A stretch of DNA of 62,637 nt. Source: Chloroflexota bacterium. GTDB taxonomy: Bacteria; Chloroflexota; Dehalococcoidia; SHYD01; JACQUQ01. Positions 16,790-25,447 of this stretch are shown piece by piece. The DNA lies in the NCBI GenBank assembly GCA_016210175.1, contig JACQUQ010000078.1, positions 1 to 62,637 of the forward strand, read 5' to 3'. The stretch's first letter is position 1. The number at the start of each line of letters is the position of its first letter. The position numbers and the translations under genes were made by a program. The notes under the pieces were generated by a model that did no database searches, had not been told where the DNA came from, and worked only from the letters and a program-made list of their open reading frames with translations.

Positions 16790-18328
16790 CTAGACCGTTG
16801 CTCCCACTTCTTCGGCTTGTTCGTCAGCTTCCTCCCGGTCAACCTCGCTCATGATCTCTCGCCCTTCGGGCCGCTGGAACCAGCCGAGCCTGCACAGCTC
16901 CTCGACCATCCGGATACGGAGCAAATCCCACGCCAGACGCCAGTCTGCGCGAGCGACCTCCTCCCCCTCTTCAAAGACCGTGAGGAAATCGTCCAAAGTC
17001 ACCAAGGGCTCTCCCAACCGCTGGACACGCCGCCGATCCGCCCGGATGAGCGTATCCCGGACGGTACGATAGTCAGTGCGACCGGAGAAGAACCGCCGGA
17101 AGATCTGCCGGTCGTTGGTGTCGGCAATATCGGCGGCCACTCGATCTGCCAGCGACCGGATAGCTGTGACACGGACCTGTTCCATTCTCAGCACCTCCTC
17201 AAGAAACATGACCACAAAGGGCCAGCGTTCCTGCTTCAGCAGGGTCTCCGGCGTTAGACCTGCGATCTGCTCAGGGCGCCAGTTGAACCAACGGCGCAGA
17301 AATACACCGGCATTGTCGGGGAGCGTAAACAGGTCGTCGTAAAACCGGTTGCGGAGCGCCCGACGCTCTTCTTCCGGTGGCTCCTCGCCTTCTCGCCGCT
17401 TGCCTTCCCAGGCCCGCCGCACCGTCTGGTTCCACACGCCCCGGTATCGCTGGCCCTGCGCCCGCTTCACGAATTGCACGACGTTCGATGGCAAGGGGTA
17501 GATTTCGATGCCCGGACCCTGCCCGCTGTTGGAGAGGTGGTAGACCGTCAGCGGGCCTGCCTTCTCCACTTCCTCATCTTCACCGTCAGGTGCGCGTTCC
17601 TGCTGCCAGCGAGCCAGTGCTTCGATGACGCGCGTGCGCGGCCCGCGGATGTTGGCGGGCTTCGCGTCGGTCTGCACGCTCAACAACCGCTGGAGGGTTG
17701 CGAAGCGGTCTTGAACCACCGCCCTCAGGATTTCCCTATCCGCGGGGGCGTCTCCAACCTCTACAATGACGGCCTTCCCTTCGCAGTAAGGCGCACCGAT
17801 GGAAAGCGCCTGTAAGGCCACGATGCAGAGGCCGCATAGAGCGAGCCCATGTTGTCCCTGGGGAAAGAAGTTTATGACATCGCGACCTGTAAGCATTGGA
17901 ACTAGGTCACGATACGCTCGGGTTACCCCTTCTTTCTTGCATGAAGGACAGATAGCTTCGTGGTGAACCTGATCGCATCTCCCGCATAGGTTGGCAGGTC
18001 GGACGGACGGGCGGTGACAATACGCACACATGGGTCCGGTCTCGTCGAGCGGCCAGTTGAACGCCCTGAGAACCGCTTGGGCGTACTTTACCTTCTGGTT
18101 AGGAGTCCAACTCGTGTTGAGAAAGTTAGACGTGAAAAGCACAGTAAGGTACCCTGACAGTACCTTGCTGAAGTACCATCGTTCAGCTTCCTGGGCCAAC
18201 CGCTCTAGGTCCTCGACGGTGATCTCCTCCGGCATCTCCTTCCTAGCATAGACCAAGATCGCCGCGATCCCCATGTCGGGGAGCGGGTGTCCCGTCCACC
18301 TCAATCCGGCATACTGCTCACTTACCAT
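16790..18328 (-). CDS. cas8b: Type I-B large subunit Cas8 (Cst1, CXXC-CXXC family)
   Basis: A 512-aa protein with zinc-binding cysteine pairs CAYCHRPSVRPANLCGRC, CPSCKKEG and CGLC near residues 80-190, defining the Cst1-type Cas8. The C-terminal half is helical and charged. Cas8 reads the PAM and starts target DNA opening in Cascade. The start at 18328 is supported by AGGAG eight bases upstream. An earlier in-frame ATG at 18352 would overlap the cas1 stop and has a weaker ribosome site. Confidence 0.88.
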   Translation of the reverse strand: MVSEQYAGLRWTGHPLPDMGIAAILVYARKEMPEEITVEDLERLAQEAERWYFSKVLSGYLTVLFTSNFLNTSWTPNQKVKYAQAVLRAFNWPLDETGPMCAYCHRPSVRPANLCGRCDQVHHEAICPSCKKEGVTRAYRDLVPMLTGRDVINFFPQGQHGLALCGLCIVALQALSIGAPYCEGKAVIVEVGDAPADREILRAVVQDRFATLQRLLSVQTDAKPANIRGPRTRVIEALARWQQERAPDGEDEEVEKAGPLTVYHLSNSGQGPGIEIYPLPSNVVQFVKRAQGQRYRGVWNQTVRRAWEGKRREGEEPPEEERRALRNRFYDDLFTLPDNAGVFLRRWFNWRPEQIAGLTPETLLKQERWPFVVMFLEEVLRMEQVRVTAIRSLADRVAADIADTNDRQIFRRFFSGRTDYRTVRDTLIRADRRRVQRLGEPLVTLDDFLTVFEEGEEVARADWRLAWDLLRIRMVEELCRLGWFQRPEGREIMSEVDREEADEQAEEVGATV

Positions 18329-18345
18329 TGCGCTCTCTCCTGTGA

Positions 18346-19359
18346 TTACCATCTCCCCACAAAGGGCGTATAGGGTTTCCCTTCGCCCCGTACGAAGGTC
18401 GCCAGGTGGCGGGCCTGGCTCATGAGGACCGTCCGCAGCTTGTGCTTCTTGCCCTCGTAGGGCTCTTCCCCATCCAGGCGCTCGTTCACCCGCTCCGCCA
18501 AGAGGCGGCGGGTGGGCTCGGTCAGGCGGCCCTCCTCTACCTCCAGCGTGGCGCCCCGGTTGAGCAGTCCGAACACCGTCCGGTCCACTACCATCTGCCG
18601 GAACTCCTCGATGAGGTCCAGCACCAGGGAGGGCTTGCCCGCCCGGTCGACGTGCAGATACCCGGCATAGGGGTCCAGCCCGGCCAGGAGGATGGCCCGC
18701 TCCACGTGGCTGTACAGGATGCCGTAGCCGTAGTTCAGCAGCGAGTTCACCAGGTCCGTAGCTCCCCGCGTCTCCCGGCCCTCCCAGCCCACGTCCGGCA
18801 CCAGCAGCTCCCGCATGGCTTCCCAGTAGAGCTTGGCCCCGTGGGCCTCCAGGGTCATCAGCTCCTGGCGCAGGGCGTCCACGGTCTCGCTCCGCAGCCC
18901 CTGGACCTGCCGCCCGTAGTCCTGGATGCGGAAGGCCGCTTCCCGGGCCTGGTCGTAGCGGTCGAAGTCCTTCTGCCGCCGGTTCTTGGCCAGGTAGCGC
19001 AGCAGGGTGGCCTGGTTGGCCAGCTTCCCGGCCACGAAGGCCTTGCACAGGGTGACGCCCCGCCCGTCCAGGTAGGCCAGCAGCTGCTCCCGCCGGGTCC
19101 GCACGGTGCCGGTGAGGGCCGGCGAGATGAGGCGGGCGTAGGGCACGCCGCTCCCGGACAAGAAGGTGATGTCGATGCCCCGCTCGGCGCACTCCCGGAT
19201 GACGTCGCTGGAGAGGGAGACGCCCCCGGAGAGCACCAGCACGTGCTCCAGGCCGTAGAGGGGCCGCTCCTCCACCACTTCGCCCTTGAGGGAGACCCGC
19301 ACCCGCTCCGAGTGCTTGCCCACGAAGGCCCCGTATCGCTCCACGATCAGCTCGGCCAT
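18346..19359 (-). CDS. cas1: CRISPR integrase Cas1
   Basis: A 337-aa protein with the three metal ligands in place: Glu in TLEAHGAKLYW, His in AGYLHVDR and Asp in LVLDLIEEFR. LLNYGYGILYSHVE, conserved in Cas1, is also present. The start overlaps the cas6 end by 13 bases. Cas1 sits between cas6 and cas8 rather than beside cas2 and cas4, an unusual split of the adaptation module within one operon. Confidence 0.96.
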   Translation of the reverse strand: MAELIVERYGAFVGKHSERVRVSLKGEVVEERPLYGLEHVLVLSGGVSLSSDVIRECAERGIDITFLSGSGVPYARLISPALTGTVRTRREQLLAYLDGRGVTLCKAFVAGKLANQATLLRYLAKNRRQKDFDRYDQAREAAFRIQDYGRQVQGLRSETVDALRQELMTLEAHGAKLYWEAMRELLVPDVGWEGRETRGATDLVNSLLNYGYGILYSHVERAILLAGLDPYAGYLHVDRAGKPSLVLDLIEEFRQMVVDRTVFGLLNRGATLEVEEGRLTEPTRRLLAERVNERLDGEEPYEGKKHKLRTVLMSQARHLATFVRGEGKPYTPFVGRW

Positions 19360-20303
19360 CGCAACCTCACCCACCCATCGCCCTTGGTACAGTCCTTGCC
19401 GATGTGCGTCACCTCGCTCCAGAGGAGCCAGGGCAGGAATGGCCGCAGGTCGCCCCGGAAGGTGATCTCCCCCACCAGCCCGCCGATGGGCGTGAAACGG
19501 CCCTGCCGGGACGAATAGCTGGGCACGTCCACCCAGCGGGTGCGGTCGTCGGCGACCTGCACCGCCTCGGCCTGCTGCAACAGCTCCTGGTGGTCGAAGT
19601 CGGGCCTGGTCCCCGTTGCCGTCTCGCTCAGGTCGGTCAGGCGACGCAGCACCCGCCGCATGAGCAGCGGGAACGTCAGGCGCTTGACCAGCCGCTTCTC
19701 GACGATCAGGCGCAGCGGGGTCAGCAGCGCGACGGTCACCGCCGGCGGGCTGCCCAGCCGCTCGCACGCCGCCAGCACCCCCGCATGGGTGACGGCCAGC
19801 CCCGGCTGGCGCACCACCCGCTCGCCTGCCTCATAGATGCCTTCCGACTCGCCCGATACCGGGACCTGGGCCGAGATGCGCGCGACAGCGAACCGTCCCG
19901 CGGCCCGGCCCCGGTTCCCGATGCCGCCCTCGCCCATACGCCGGACGCCCAGCACGATATAAGGCAGCAGCGGGCGAGCCTCGCCGAACAGCGTGACGCC
20001 GAAGCTGAAGGCATCGCCGGTCCGGTAGAGTGTCCGGTCTTCCAGCGGCGGCTCCACGGTGCAGGGCCGGGCGACCTCCACCCCGCGGGCGCTCTCCTCG
20101 TCGGCGGTGGCCAGCAGCGCACAGACCGGGCACGCCTGCCGGAGACGGCTGTCGGCGCAGGCGCTCCCGCGCTGGTCCAGGCAGAAGTCCCGGCGTAGGG
20201 CACCGAACAGCGCCCCCCGGAGCATGCTGCCCTTATAGGGCGGCGTGACCATGTCGGTCTCGGCTTTGCACGAGAACTGGAGGACGTGGGCCTGGAGGTT
20301 CAT
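19347..20303 (-). CDS. cas6: CRISPR RNA endoribonuclease Cas6
   Basis: A 318-aa RAMP protein. The N-terminal PYKGSMLRGALFGALRRDFC segment with nearby cysteines (CADSRLRQACPVCALL) and the C-terminal GRFTPIGGLVGEITFRGDLRPFLPWLLW with HIGKDCTKGDGWVRL match the Cas6 family that cuts pre-crRNA at the repeat hairpin. It is the only Cas6 in the window and could supply crRNA to both the I-B and III-B complexes. The repeat hairpin plus 8-nt ACTGAAAG tag fit this role. Confidence 0.9.
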   Translation of the reverse strand: MNLQAHVLQFSCKAETDMVTPPYKGSMLRGALFGALRRDFCLDQRGSACADSRLRQACPVCALLATADEESARGVEVARPCTVEPPLEDRTLYRTGDAFSFGVTLFGEARPLLPYIVLGVRRMGEGGIGNRGRAAGRFAVARISAQVPVSGESEGIYEAGERVVRQPGLAVTHAGVLAACERLGSPPAVTVALLTPLRLIVEKRLVKRLTFPLLMRRVLRRLTDLSETATGTRPDFDHQELLQQAEAVQVADDRTRWVDVPSYSSRQGRFTPIGGLVGEITFRGDLRPFLPWLLWSEVTHIGKDCTKGDGWVRLRWPS

Positions 20304-20343
20304 GGCGACCTCTCCTTGGTGCGGTGTACGCGCAGCAGTCGGC

Positions 20344-22197
20344 CTACTCCACCATCCGCAGCTTGCAGGGCGTCGGGTCCACCGCCACCAGGAGGGGCCG
20401 CGCCAGGCTGGTGAAGGAGACGATGGCCTGCCCCGGCGCCAGGTTGGGGAGCTGGCCCCACAGGGCGTCGTCGATGCCCCCGATGGAGCGCCGCAGGCGG
20501 CCCACCACGTTGGCGTCGTTGACCTTGTGGATCACCCAGTTGTTGATGAGCCCCAGCACCTCATCGGGCAGGTGCTGCGGCAACTGGGTGATGAAGACCA
20601 GCCCCAGCCACCTTTTCCGCCCTCTGCGGGCAATGCGCGCCACCTGCTGGAACAGCGCCTCCATCTGCGTGATGCGCTCCGCGGACAAGAACTCGTGGGC
20701 CTCTTCGATGAAGACCACGGTGGGCGTGGGCCGCTTCCCCTCGGCCAGGGCCTTCTGGTAGTTCTCATCCTGCTGGACTTGCACGCCCCGGAGGATCTGG
20801 GCGATGACCAGGTTGTTCACGGTGGGCGAGTCGGTATCGCTCAGGTCGATAATGGACACCCGGCCCGGCTGGAGCATCTTCTCGTAGGTGAGGCTGTGGG
20901 CGTTCGGGTTGTCGAACACCTGGAGCCGGTGCAGCCGCCAGAGCTTGCTCAGTAGCACCCGCCAACTGACCTCGCTGTCGGGCTTGACCGCCTGCACCAG
21001 CCGCTTGATCTGCTCCAGGTGGCCCGTAAAGGGCGCATGGTACAGCTTCGGCTCCCCCGCGGCCTTGGACACCAGGTGGAGGAAGACCCCGGCGATATCC
21101 AGGAGGTGGGAGAGGGTCATGCGGGGGTAGCCGGTCTCCATCTCGTCCAGCTCCTGGGCCTCCCGCTCCTCTCGCTGGTTCCCCCGCGCCGGGTAGATGC
21201 CCACGTCCCGCAAGACCTGCTTGCACACGTCGTAGGCCTGGAAGAAACGGCTTTCCTGAGCCGACGACAGCTCCAGGATCTCCTTCACCGCGTAGGGCGA
21301 CAGTGCCCCGAAGTCCAGCCGGAACACGCCGATGCGTGGATGAGCAGGGTTGGCGGTCTCCCGCCCCACCAGGTGGTAGACGAAGGTCCGCTCGACCCCC
21401 GCCGGCACCAGCCCCCGCCGCGCCAGGGCCCGCAGCATGGCCTCATCCTCGGTGGGCTGGTCGATGGCGGTATACTCTCCCTCGGTGTCGAGGAGGATGC
21501 AGGCCACCCCCGCCTGCTGCAACTGGGCGATGAGGCCGGAGACGGTGGTGGACTTGCCGCCGCCGGTGGTACCCAGGATGCCCGTGTGCCGGGGCAACAC
21601 CGCCTTCTTGTCCGCGGGCACCCGCACCTCGATCTCGTCCTGGCCCTCGACCAGGCCCAGGCGAATGGTCCCATCGGTCCGCAGCACCCTGGCCGTGTCC
21701 TCCGGCGTGAGCAGGAACACCGGGCTGTTGGGCACCGGACGCCGGCGGGGCGGCACCACGCTGCCGTCGTCCAGCTCTTCGCCGAGGATCTCCACCTGGG
21801 CACGCCCGTGGTACTGGGGCATAAAGATGCCGCCCCGCACAGTGGCCGTCACCACGATGGGCGCATCGGCCCGCAGGCCGTCCGGCTCGGTAAAGGGACC
21901 CTTCACCACGATCCCCAGGTAGGTGCTCCTATCGGGTCGGCTCTCGATGCGCACCAGGGACTGGTTGGGCACCACCCCGATGCACGCCAGAGGCAGGAGG
22001 ATGGTCACGGTGCCGTCGGTGCTGGAGGGCGTATCGAACATAGTGTAGGCGACCGCGCCCGCGTCGTCGGGATGGCCCTGCCACTCGCCGCCCGCCGCCG
22101 CGATCTCCTCATCCAGCGCGTCGAGGGCCTCCGCCGGGACGGCCTGCACGCCCTCGCCCATGCTCCCCAGGGGAAGCGGATCGCTCCTGTCCGCCAT
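20344..22197 (-). CDS. herA: HerA-like FtsK/HerA superfamily ATPase
   Basis: A 617-aa ATPase. A beta-rich HAS-barrel-like N-terminus (about 60-180) precedes Walker A ILGTTGGGKSTT (209-217), and Walker B is TVVFIEEAHEF (ending near 503). FITQLPQHLPDEVL and a C-terminal AIVSFTSLARPLLVAVD tail follow the HerA/DUF87 pattern. HerA hexamers translocate DNA and usually drive a partner nuclease. The start at 22197 has GGAGG eight bases upstream. It lies 40 bases before cas6 and 19 bases after the NurA-like gene, all in one direction. Confidence 0.88.
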   Translation of the reverse strand: MADRSDPLPLGSMGEGVQAVPAEALDALDEEIAAAGGEWQGHPDDAGAVAYTMFDTPSSTDGTVTILLPLACIGVVPNQSLVRIESRPDRSTYLGIVVKGPFTEPDGLRADAPIVVTATVRGGIFMPQYHGRAQVEILGEELDDGSVVPPRRRPVPNSPVFLLTPEDTARVLRTDGTIRLGLVEGQDEIEVRVPADKKAVLPRHTGILGTTGGGKSTTVSGLIAQLQQAGVACILLDTEGEYTAIDQPTEDEAMLRALARRGLVPAGVERTFVYHLVGRETANPAHPRIGVFRLDFGALSPYAVKEILELSSAQESRFFQAYDVCKQVLRDVGIYPARGNQREEREAQELDEMETGYPRMTLSHLLDIAGVFLHLVSKAAGEPKLYHAPFTGHLEQIKRLVQAVKPDSEVSWRVLLSKLWRLHRLQVFDNPNAHSLTYEKMLQPGRVSIIDLSDTDSPTVNNLVIAQILRGVQVQQDENYQKALAEGKRPTPTVVFIEEAHEFLSAERITQMEALFQQVARIARRGRKRWLGLVFITQLPQHLPDEVLGLINNWVIHKVNDANVVGRLRRSIGGIDDALWGQLPNLAPGQAIVSFTSLARPLLVAVDPTPCKLRMVE

Positions 22198-22216
22198 GGC
22201 TGTCCCTCCCCACACC

Positions 22217-23458
22217 CTAGCGCCGGGTCTGGCGCTCCGTGAAGTACCGAAACGGCTCGCCCGCCTGGAGGTAACCCAGCTGGACCGAGGCATCGAAGGC
22301 GTCCCCGCCGAACATCACCCCGCACACGGTGTCCGCCAGGCTGATGAGCATGGGGAACCCCCGGTGCTCCTGCAACATGCTGTCCGCCAGCGCGATGTGC
22401 GCCGCGCTGTGGGCGTGGTCGCGATGGGCGTAGAAGAGGTGGGCCGGGGCCAGCCGCGAGGTCCGGTACGCCCCGACCACGACCTGGGGGCCAACCTCGC
22501 CGAGAAACTGCCGCAGGCGCGGGAGCACCGCCGTCCACGCGCCCCGGTAGTGCCCCTGGTCCACCAGCCGGCCCATCCAGTCCTCCAGGGTGTCCACGAT
22601 GGCGTACTCCAAAGGCCGGAGCGCATTGCCAATGGTGAGCCAGGCCCGCTCCTTGGGTGCGCTGGGCACGAACACGAACCTCCGGTGCCCCACTACCAGG
22701 TCGTGCAGCAGGTCAAGGCTCTGCTCCACCAGTTCGCTCATGCCGGAGCCGGTCAGCAGCTCATAGGCCAGGGGGTTGCCGTGCCCCATGCGCCAGGGGG
22801 CGGTGGACTTCTGGAGCAGCGCCGCCCGCTCGGCATAGGTCATGATGCCCCGGCGGGCCAGGTCGCTGAGGGTGTCGCTGGGGCTGGTCATGTCATACCC
22901 CGCGCGCTGCTGCCGACGCTCCAGCACCGCCAGAGTCTCGCCGACCGGGTCCACCCCGCCCGCCCGGACGTCGCGCCGGTACACGCGGTGGACCCAGGAA
23001 CCCTGGTCGCCGTGGTAGGCCACCAGGCTCACCCCGATCTGGTGGATGGTGACGGGCAGGGTATCGTGGGTAACGCTGGTGCCGTCGCACGCCTCCACGT
23101 TCCCCGTGAACAGCAGCCCCCGATGGACACGCGCCACCTCCTCGGCGGTGGTCTGGTAGACCCCGGCGCCCGGCGGGGCGTGGGCGCGCTCGCGCAGTCG
23201 GGGAAAGACCTGCTGGCGGATGCGCTTGGTGTACGCGCTCTCCTGCCGGACCGCCAGCGCGATCTCCCGCTCCGTGCGACCATAGAGGCTGAACAGGTCT
23301 TCCCCTGGACGCCAGCTGCCCAGGTCCAGGGTCTGGGACAGCGGTTCCCCCGTTGCGGCCTGGTAGTCATCGGACCCGATCATCACCAGGTCCGGCGGTA
23401 CCGGCGGCACGCTAAGGTCTCCCATCCCGGTATGTTGCTCAGGACTACGCGGGTGCAT
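22217..23458 (-). CDS. Putative NurA-like nuclease partner of HerA
   Basis: A 413-aa protein without a clear family assignment. The stretch NVEACDGTSVTHDTLPVTIHQIGVSLVAY (Asp near 125) resembles the first active-site motif of NurA nucleases (a strand ending in Asp-Gly-Ser/Thr), and ALRPLEYAIVDTLEDWM holds a later acidic pair. NurA normally sits next to HerA and resects DNA ends together with it, and this gene is immediately upstream of herA in a likely operon. The nuclease call rests on context plus this partial motif. Confidence 0.5.
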   Translation of the reverse strand: MHPRSPEQHTGMGDLSVPPVPPDLVMIGSDDYQAATGEPLSQTLDLGSWRPGEDLFSLYGRTEREIALAVRQESAYTKRIRQQVFPRLRERAHAPPGAGVYQTTAEEVARVHRGLLFTGNVEACDGTSVTHDTLPVTIHQIGVSLVAYHGDQGSWVHRVYRRDVRAGGVDPVGETLAVLERRQQRAGYDMTSPSDTLSDLARRGIMTYAERAALLQKSTAPWRMGHGNPLAYELLTGSGMSELVEQSLDLLHDLVVGHRRFVFVPSAPKERAWLTIGNALRPLEYAIVDTLEDWMGRLVDQGHYRGAWTAVLPRLRQFLGEVGPQVVVGAYRTSRLAPAHLFYAHRDHAHSAAHIALADSMLQEHRGFPMLISLADTVCGVMFGGDAFDASVQLGYLQAGEPFRYFTERQTRR

Positions 23459-23553
23459 GCGCGTCCTACCTGTCCTGGAGGTCCGTGTGCCCTCCTTCTA
23501 GGGAGTTCCCACCATACGAGCGAAGTGCGACACCCCACACCGCGGCCCGCCCG

Positions 23554-24300
23554 TTAGCGGCCCAGCCATTCCCGGAAAGACGGCCCGCCCCACCAGGCGC
23601 GGGCCAACCCCGCGCCGTAGGACGCCGCCACCGCCTGCGGCAGTCCGAAGTCGGTGGTGAGCGCCGCGACGAGGTGCCGTCGTCCCGCAGCAAACGCCAC
23701 CGGGCGCCCTGACAGGGCAACGCGCCGCTCCACCTCGGCATCCGGCGCCAGCAGTTCCAGGGCCAGCCGGTCGGCCTGGGCCTCGGCGTCCGCCACGGGG
23801 CCACAGCCCAGGACGCCGTCCGGTCGGCGCTCCATCAGGTGCGTGTGGGCGCCCATGGGCGCCTGGCAGAGGATGGCGTCAATCCGCTCGGTTGCCGTGG
23901 GTGGCCGCCGGCCGTCGAACACCTCCAGGAGAGACCGGCCCAGCCGCTGGACCGCGCGCCGGCGCGGCTCTTGGTAGTCCAGCAAGAAGTGGGCGACTTC
24001 GTGGGCGAGCGAGAACCGCTGTTCGTCGGCAGGGTCGGTCCCGTCGAGCAGCACGCACCCGCTCCCCCCGTAGGCGACCAGACAGCCGTGTAGCGGGCGG
24101 TCCGGCCCCCCCGCGCAGAAGGGGAGACCACGGGCGCGCAACCACGCCTCGGCATCCCGCACCCACAGGCGCGGCAGCTTCGCCACCATCAGGGGCAGCG
24201 CCCAGAGGACGGCCCCCTCCAGGCGACGCGGGAAAGGCTCTGGCCCGCCCGCAGCAGCCCAAAACTCCTGTGCGATGCGCTCCAGCCGCGGCTCCGTCAT
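23554..24300 (-). CDS. ImmA/IrrE-family metallopeptidase
   Basis: A 248-aa protein with the zinc-protease motif HEVAHFLLDY and a downstream acidic AEAQADRLALELL helix that supplies the third ligand in this family. ImmA/IrrE proteases cut or inactivate repressors after a DNA-damage or invasion signal. The ATG at 24300 overlaps the stop of the HTH-type gene (ATGA), making that protein the probable partner. It ends 95 bp before the NurA-like gene, in the same direction. Confidence 0.85.
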   Translation of the reverse strand: MTEPRLERIAQEFWAAAGGPEPFPRRLEGAVLWALPLMVAKLPRLWVRDAEAWLRARGLPFCAGGPDRPLHGCLVAYGGSGCVLLDGTDPADEQRFSLAHEVAHFLLDYQEPRRRAVQRLGRSLLEVFDGRRPPTATERIDAILCQAPMGAHTHLMERRPDGVLGCGPVADAEAQADRLALELLAPDAEVERRVALSGRPVAFAAGRRHLVAALTTDFGLPQAVAASYGAGLARAWWGGPSFREWLGR

Positions 24301-24773
24301 TGCTGCTCCGGCGGCCCGCCCTCCGCGCCCGGTGCGGCGGCATCCTCCGTCGGCGCGCCGGAAGCCCCTGGCTCTGTGGGCCCGGCCTCCGGGGCCGCGC
24401 TCGCGCCGCGGTCGCGGGCGGCCAGCAGCATCCCCCGGTCGTCGCAACGGTCCTGCTGCGGCCCGGCCCGGCGCAGGGTGCGGACCACGTCTACCTCCCG
24501 CAGCAGTTGGGCCAGCCGTTCGGCGCGCGCCCCCACGTGCTGCGCAATACGCTCAACCTCGCTGCGGAAGTCTGCTCCCGCAGGGTCCGGCCGCCGGCAG
24601 AGCGCGAGCCGGGGCAATTGTTCCGGTGAACAGCCGAGCAAGTCCGCCAGGGCTTCCTCTCCCACCTGATGCAACTCCATGTATGCGGCCAGATCGCGCG
24701 CGACAAAAAAGGGACGCGCTGCCGCCCGCTGCGCCGCCCGCCGGAGGAACCCGAAGTCGCGACGTTTACTCAC
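24297..24773 (-). CDS. Putative HTH regulator paired with ImmA/IrrE
   Basis: A 158-aa protein. Residues about 25-60 (YMELHQVGEEALADLLGCSPEQLPRLALCRRP) resemble an XRE-like helix-turn-helix. A helical segment follows, and then a low-complexity tail rich in Ala, Pro, Gly and Glu from about residue 120. It overlaps the sigma-factor gene by eight bases and the protease gene by four. Role inferred from the pairing: DNA-binding repressor or antitoxin that the protease inactivates. Confidence 0.6.
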   Translation of the reverse strand: MSKRRDFGFLRRAAQRAAARPFFVARDLAAYMELHQVGEEALADLLGCSPEQLPRLALCRRPDPAGADFRSEVERIAQHVGARAERLAQLLREVDVVRTLRRAGPQQDRCDDRGMLLAARDRGASAAPEAGPTEPGASGAPTEDAAAPGAEGGPPEQQ

Positions 24774-25386
24774 GGAACTGTTCTCCCCATCGCTGGAGGC
24801 GCTTCTTGATCCGGTCCTTGTGCCGCTTCACGATCCTCCGCTGCTGTGCCACGTCGAGCCGTTCCAGTCCCAGCACCGCGCTATAGGCGGCGGTGCGGCG
24901 CTCCCCCTCGAAAATGAGTTGGAGAAGCTGGCGGTCCAGCGGATCGGGGAAGGCTTGGAGCAGCCGCTGCTCCCACTCCCTCGCCGCCCACTCCCTGGCA
25001 ACCACCTCGGCGGGGTCGGTCGCTTCCTCTATGAGCGTATTCCGGTCTCCTCCGCGTTGTGCGACGTCGTCCAGGGGAAGGGTCCGTCCGGAGCGCCGGT
25101 CCTCCCGCGCCCAGGCGTTCTGGAGGTCACGCCAGGCGGACATTGTGAGGTAGGCCAGGAGGCTGCCCCTGGTGGGATCGTAGTGGGAGGGGCCTTCGAT
25201 ATAGTCCATGAGGGCATCCGTGGCGGCGTCATACAGTGCCATGTCGTCCCACGGCCCCCGCAAGCGGGCGCGCAGTCGCCGTATCAGGCGCTCCAGATAC
25301 GCCTCAGCCAGGTCCTCCGGGGCGACCGGGTCGCACGCGCGGAGGCGCTGATGGATCTGAAGCTCGAACGGCGTTGGTGCGGTCAT
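24766..25386 (-). CDS. RNA polymerase sigma factor, ECF-like
   Basis: A 206-aa protein with a region-2-like block (ALYDAATDALMDYIEG, YDPTRGSLLAYLTMSAWRDLQNAWARED) and a region-4-like C-terminus (PLDRQLLQLIFEGERRTAAYSAVLGLE, VKRHKDRIKKRLQRW). It is the first gene of a three-gene overlapping run (sigma, HTH, protease) immediately upstream of the HerA/Cas operon. No separate anti-sigma gene is visible; the HTH protein or protease could fill that role. Confidence 0.8.
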   Translation of the reverse strand: MTAPTPFELQIHQRLRACDPVAPEDLAEAYLERLIRRLRARLRGPWDDMALYDAATDALMDYIEGPSHYDPTRGSLLAYLTMSAWRDLQNAWAREDRRSGRTLPLDDVAQRGGDRNTLIEEATDPAEVVAREWAAREWEQRLLQAFPDPLDRQLLQLIFEGERRTAAYSAVLGLERLDVAQQRRIVKRHKDRIKKRLQRWGEQFRE

Positions 25387-25447
25387 GGTCGTGCTCCGCC
25401 AATCTGGTAAAGGGCAACCCGACCCGGCCTGATGAGCGCCATGCGGT

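Noticed and set aside
18353-19192. 800-aa ORF reaching into cas1
   Set aside because: The first 290 residues are a shadow frame of cas1; cas8 starts at 18328 with a proper ribosome site.
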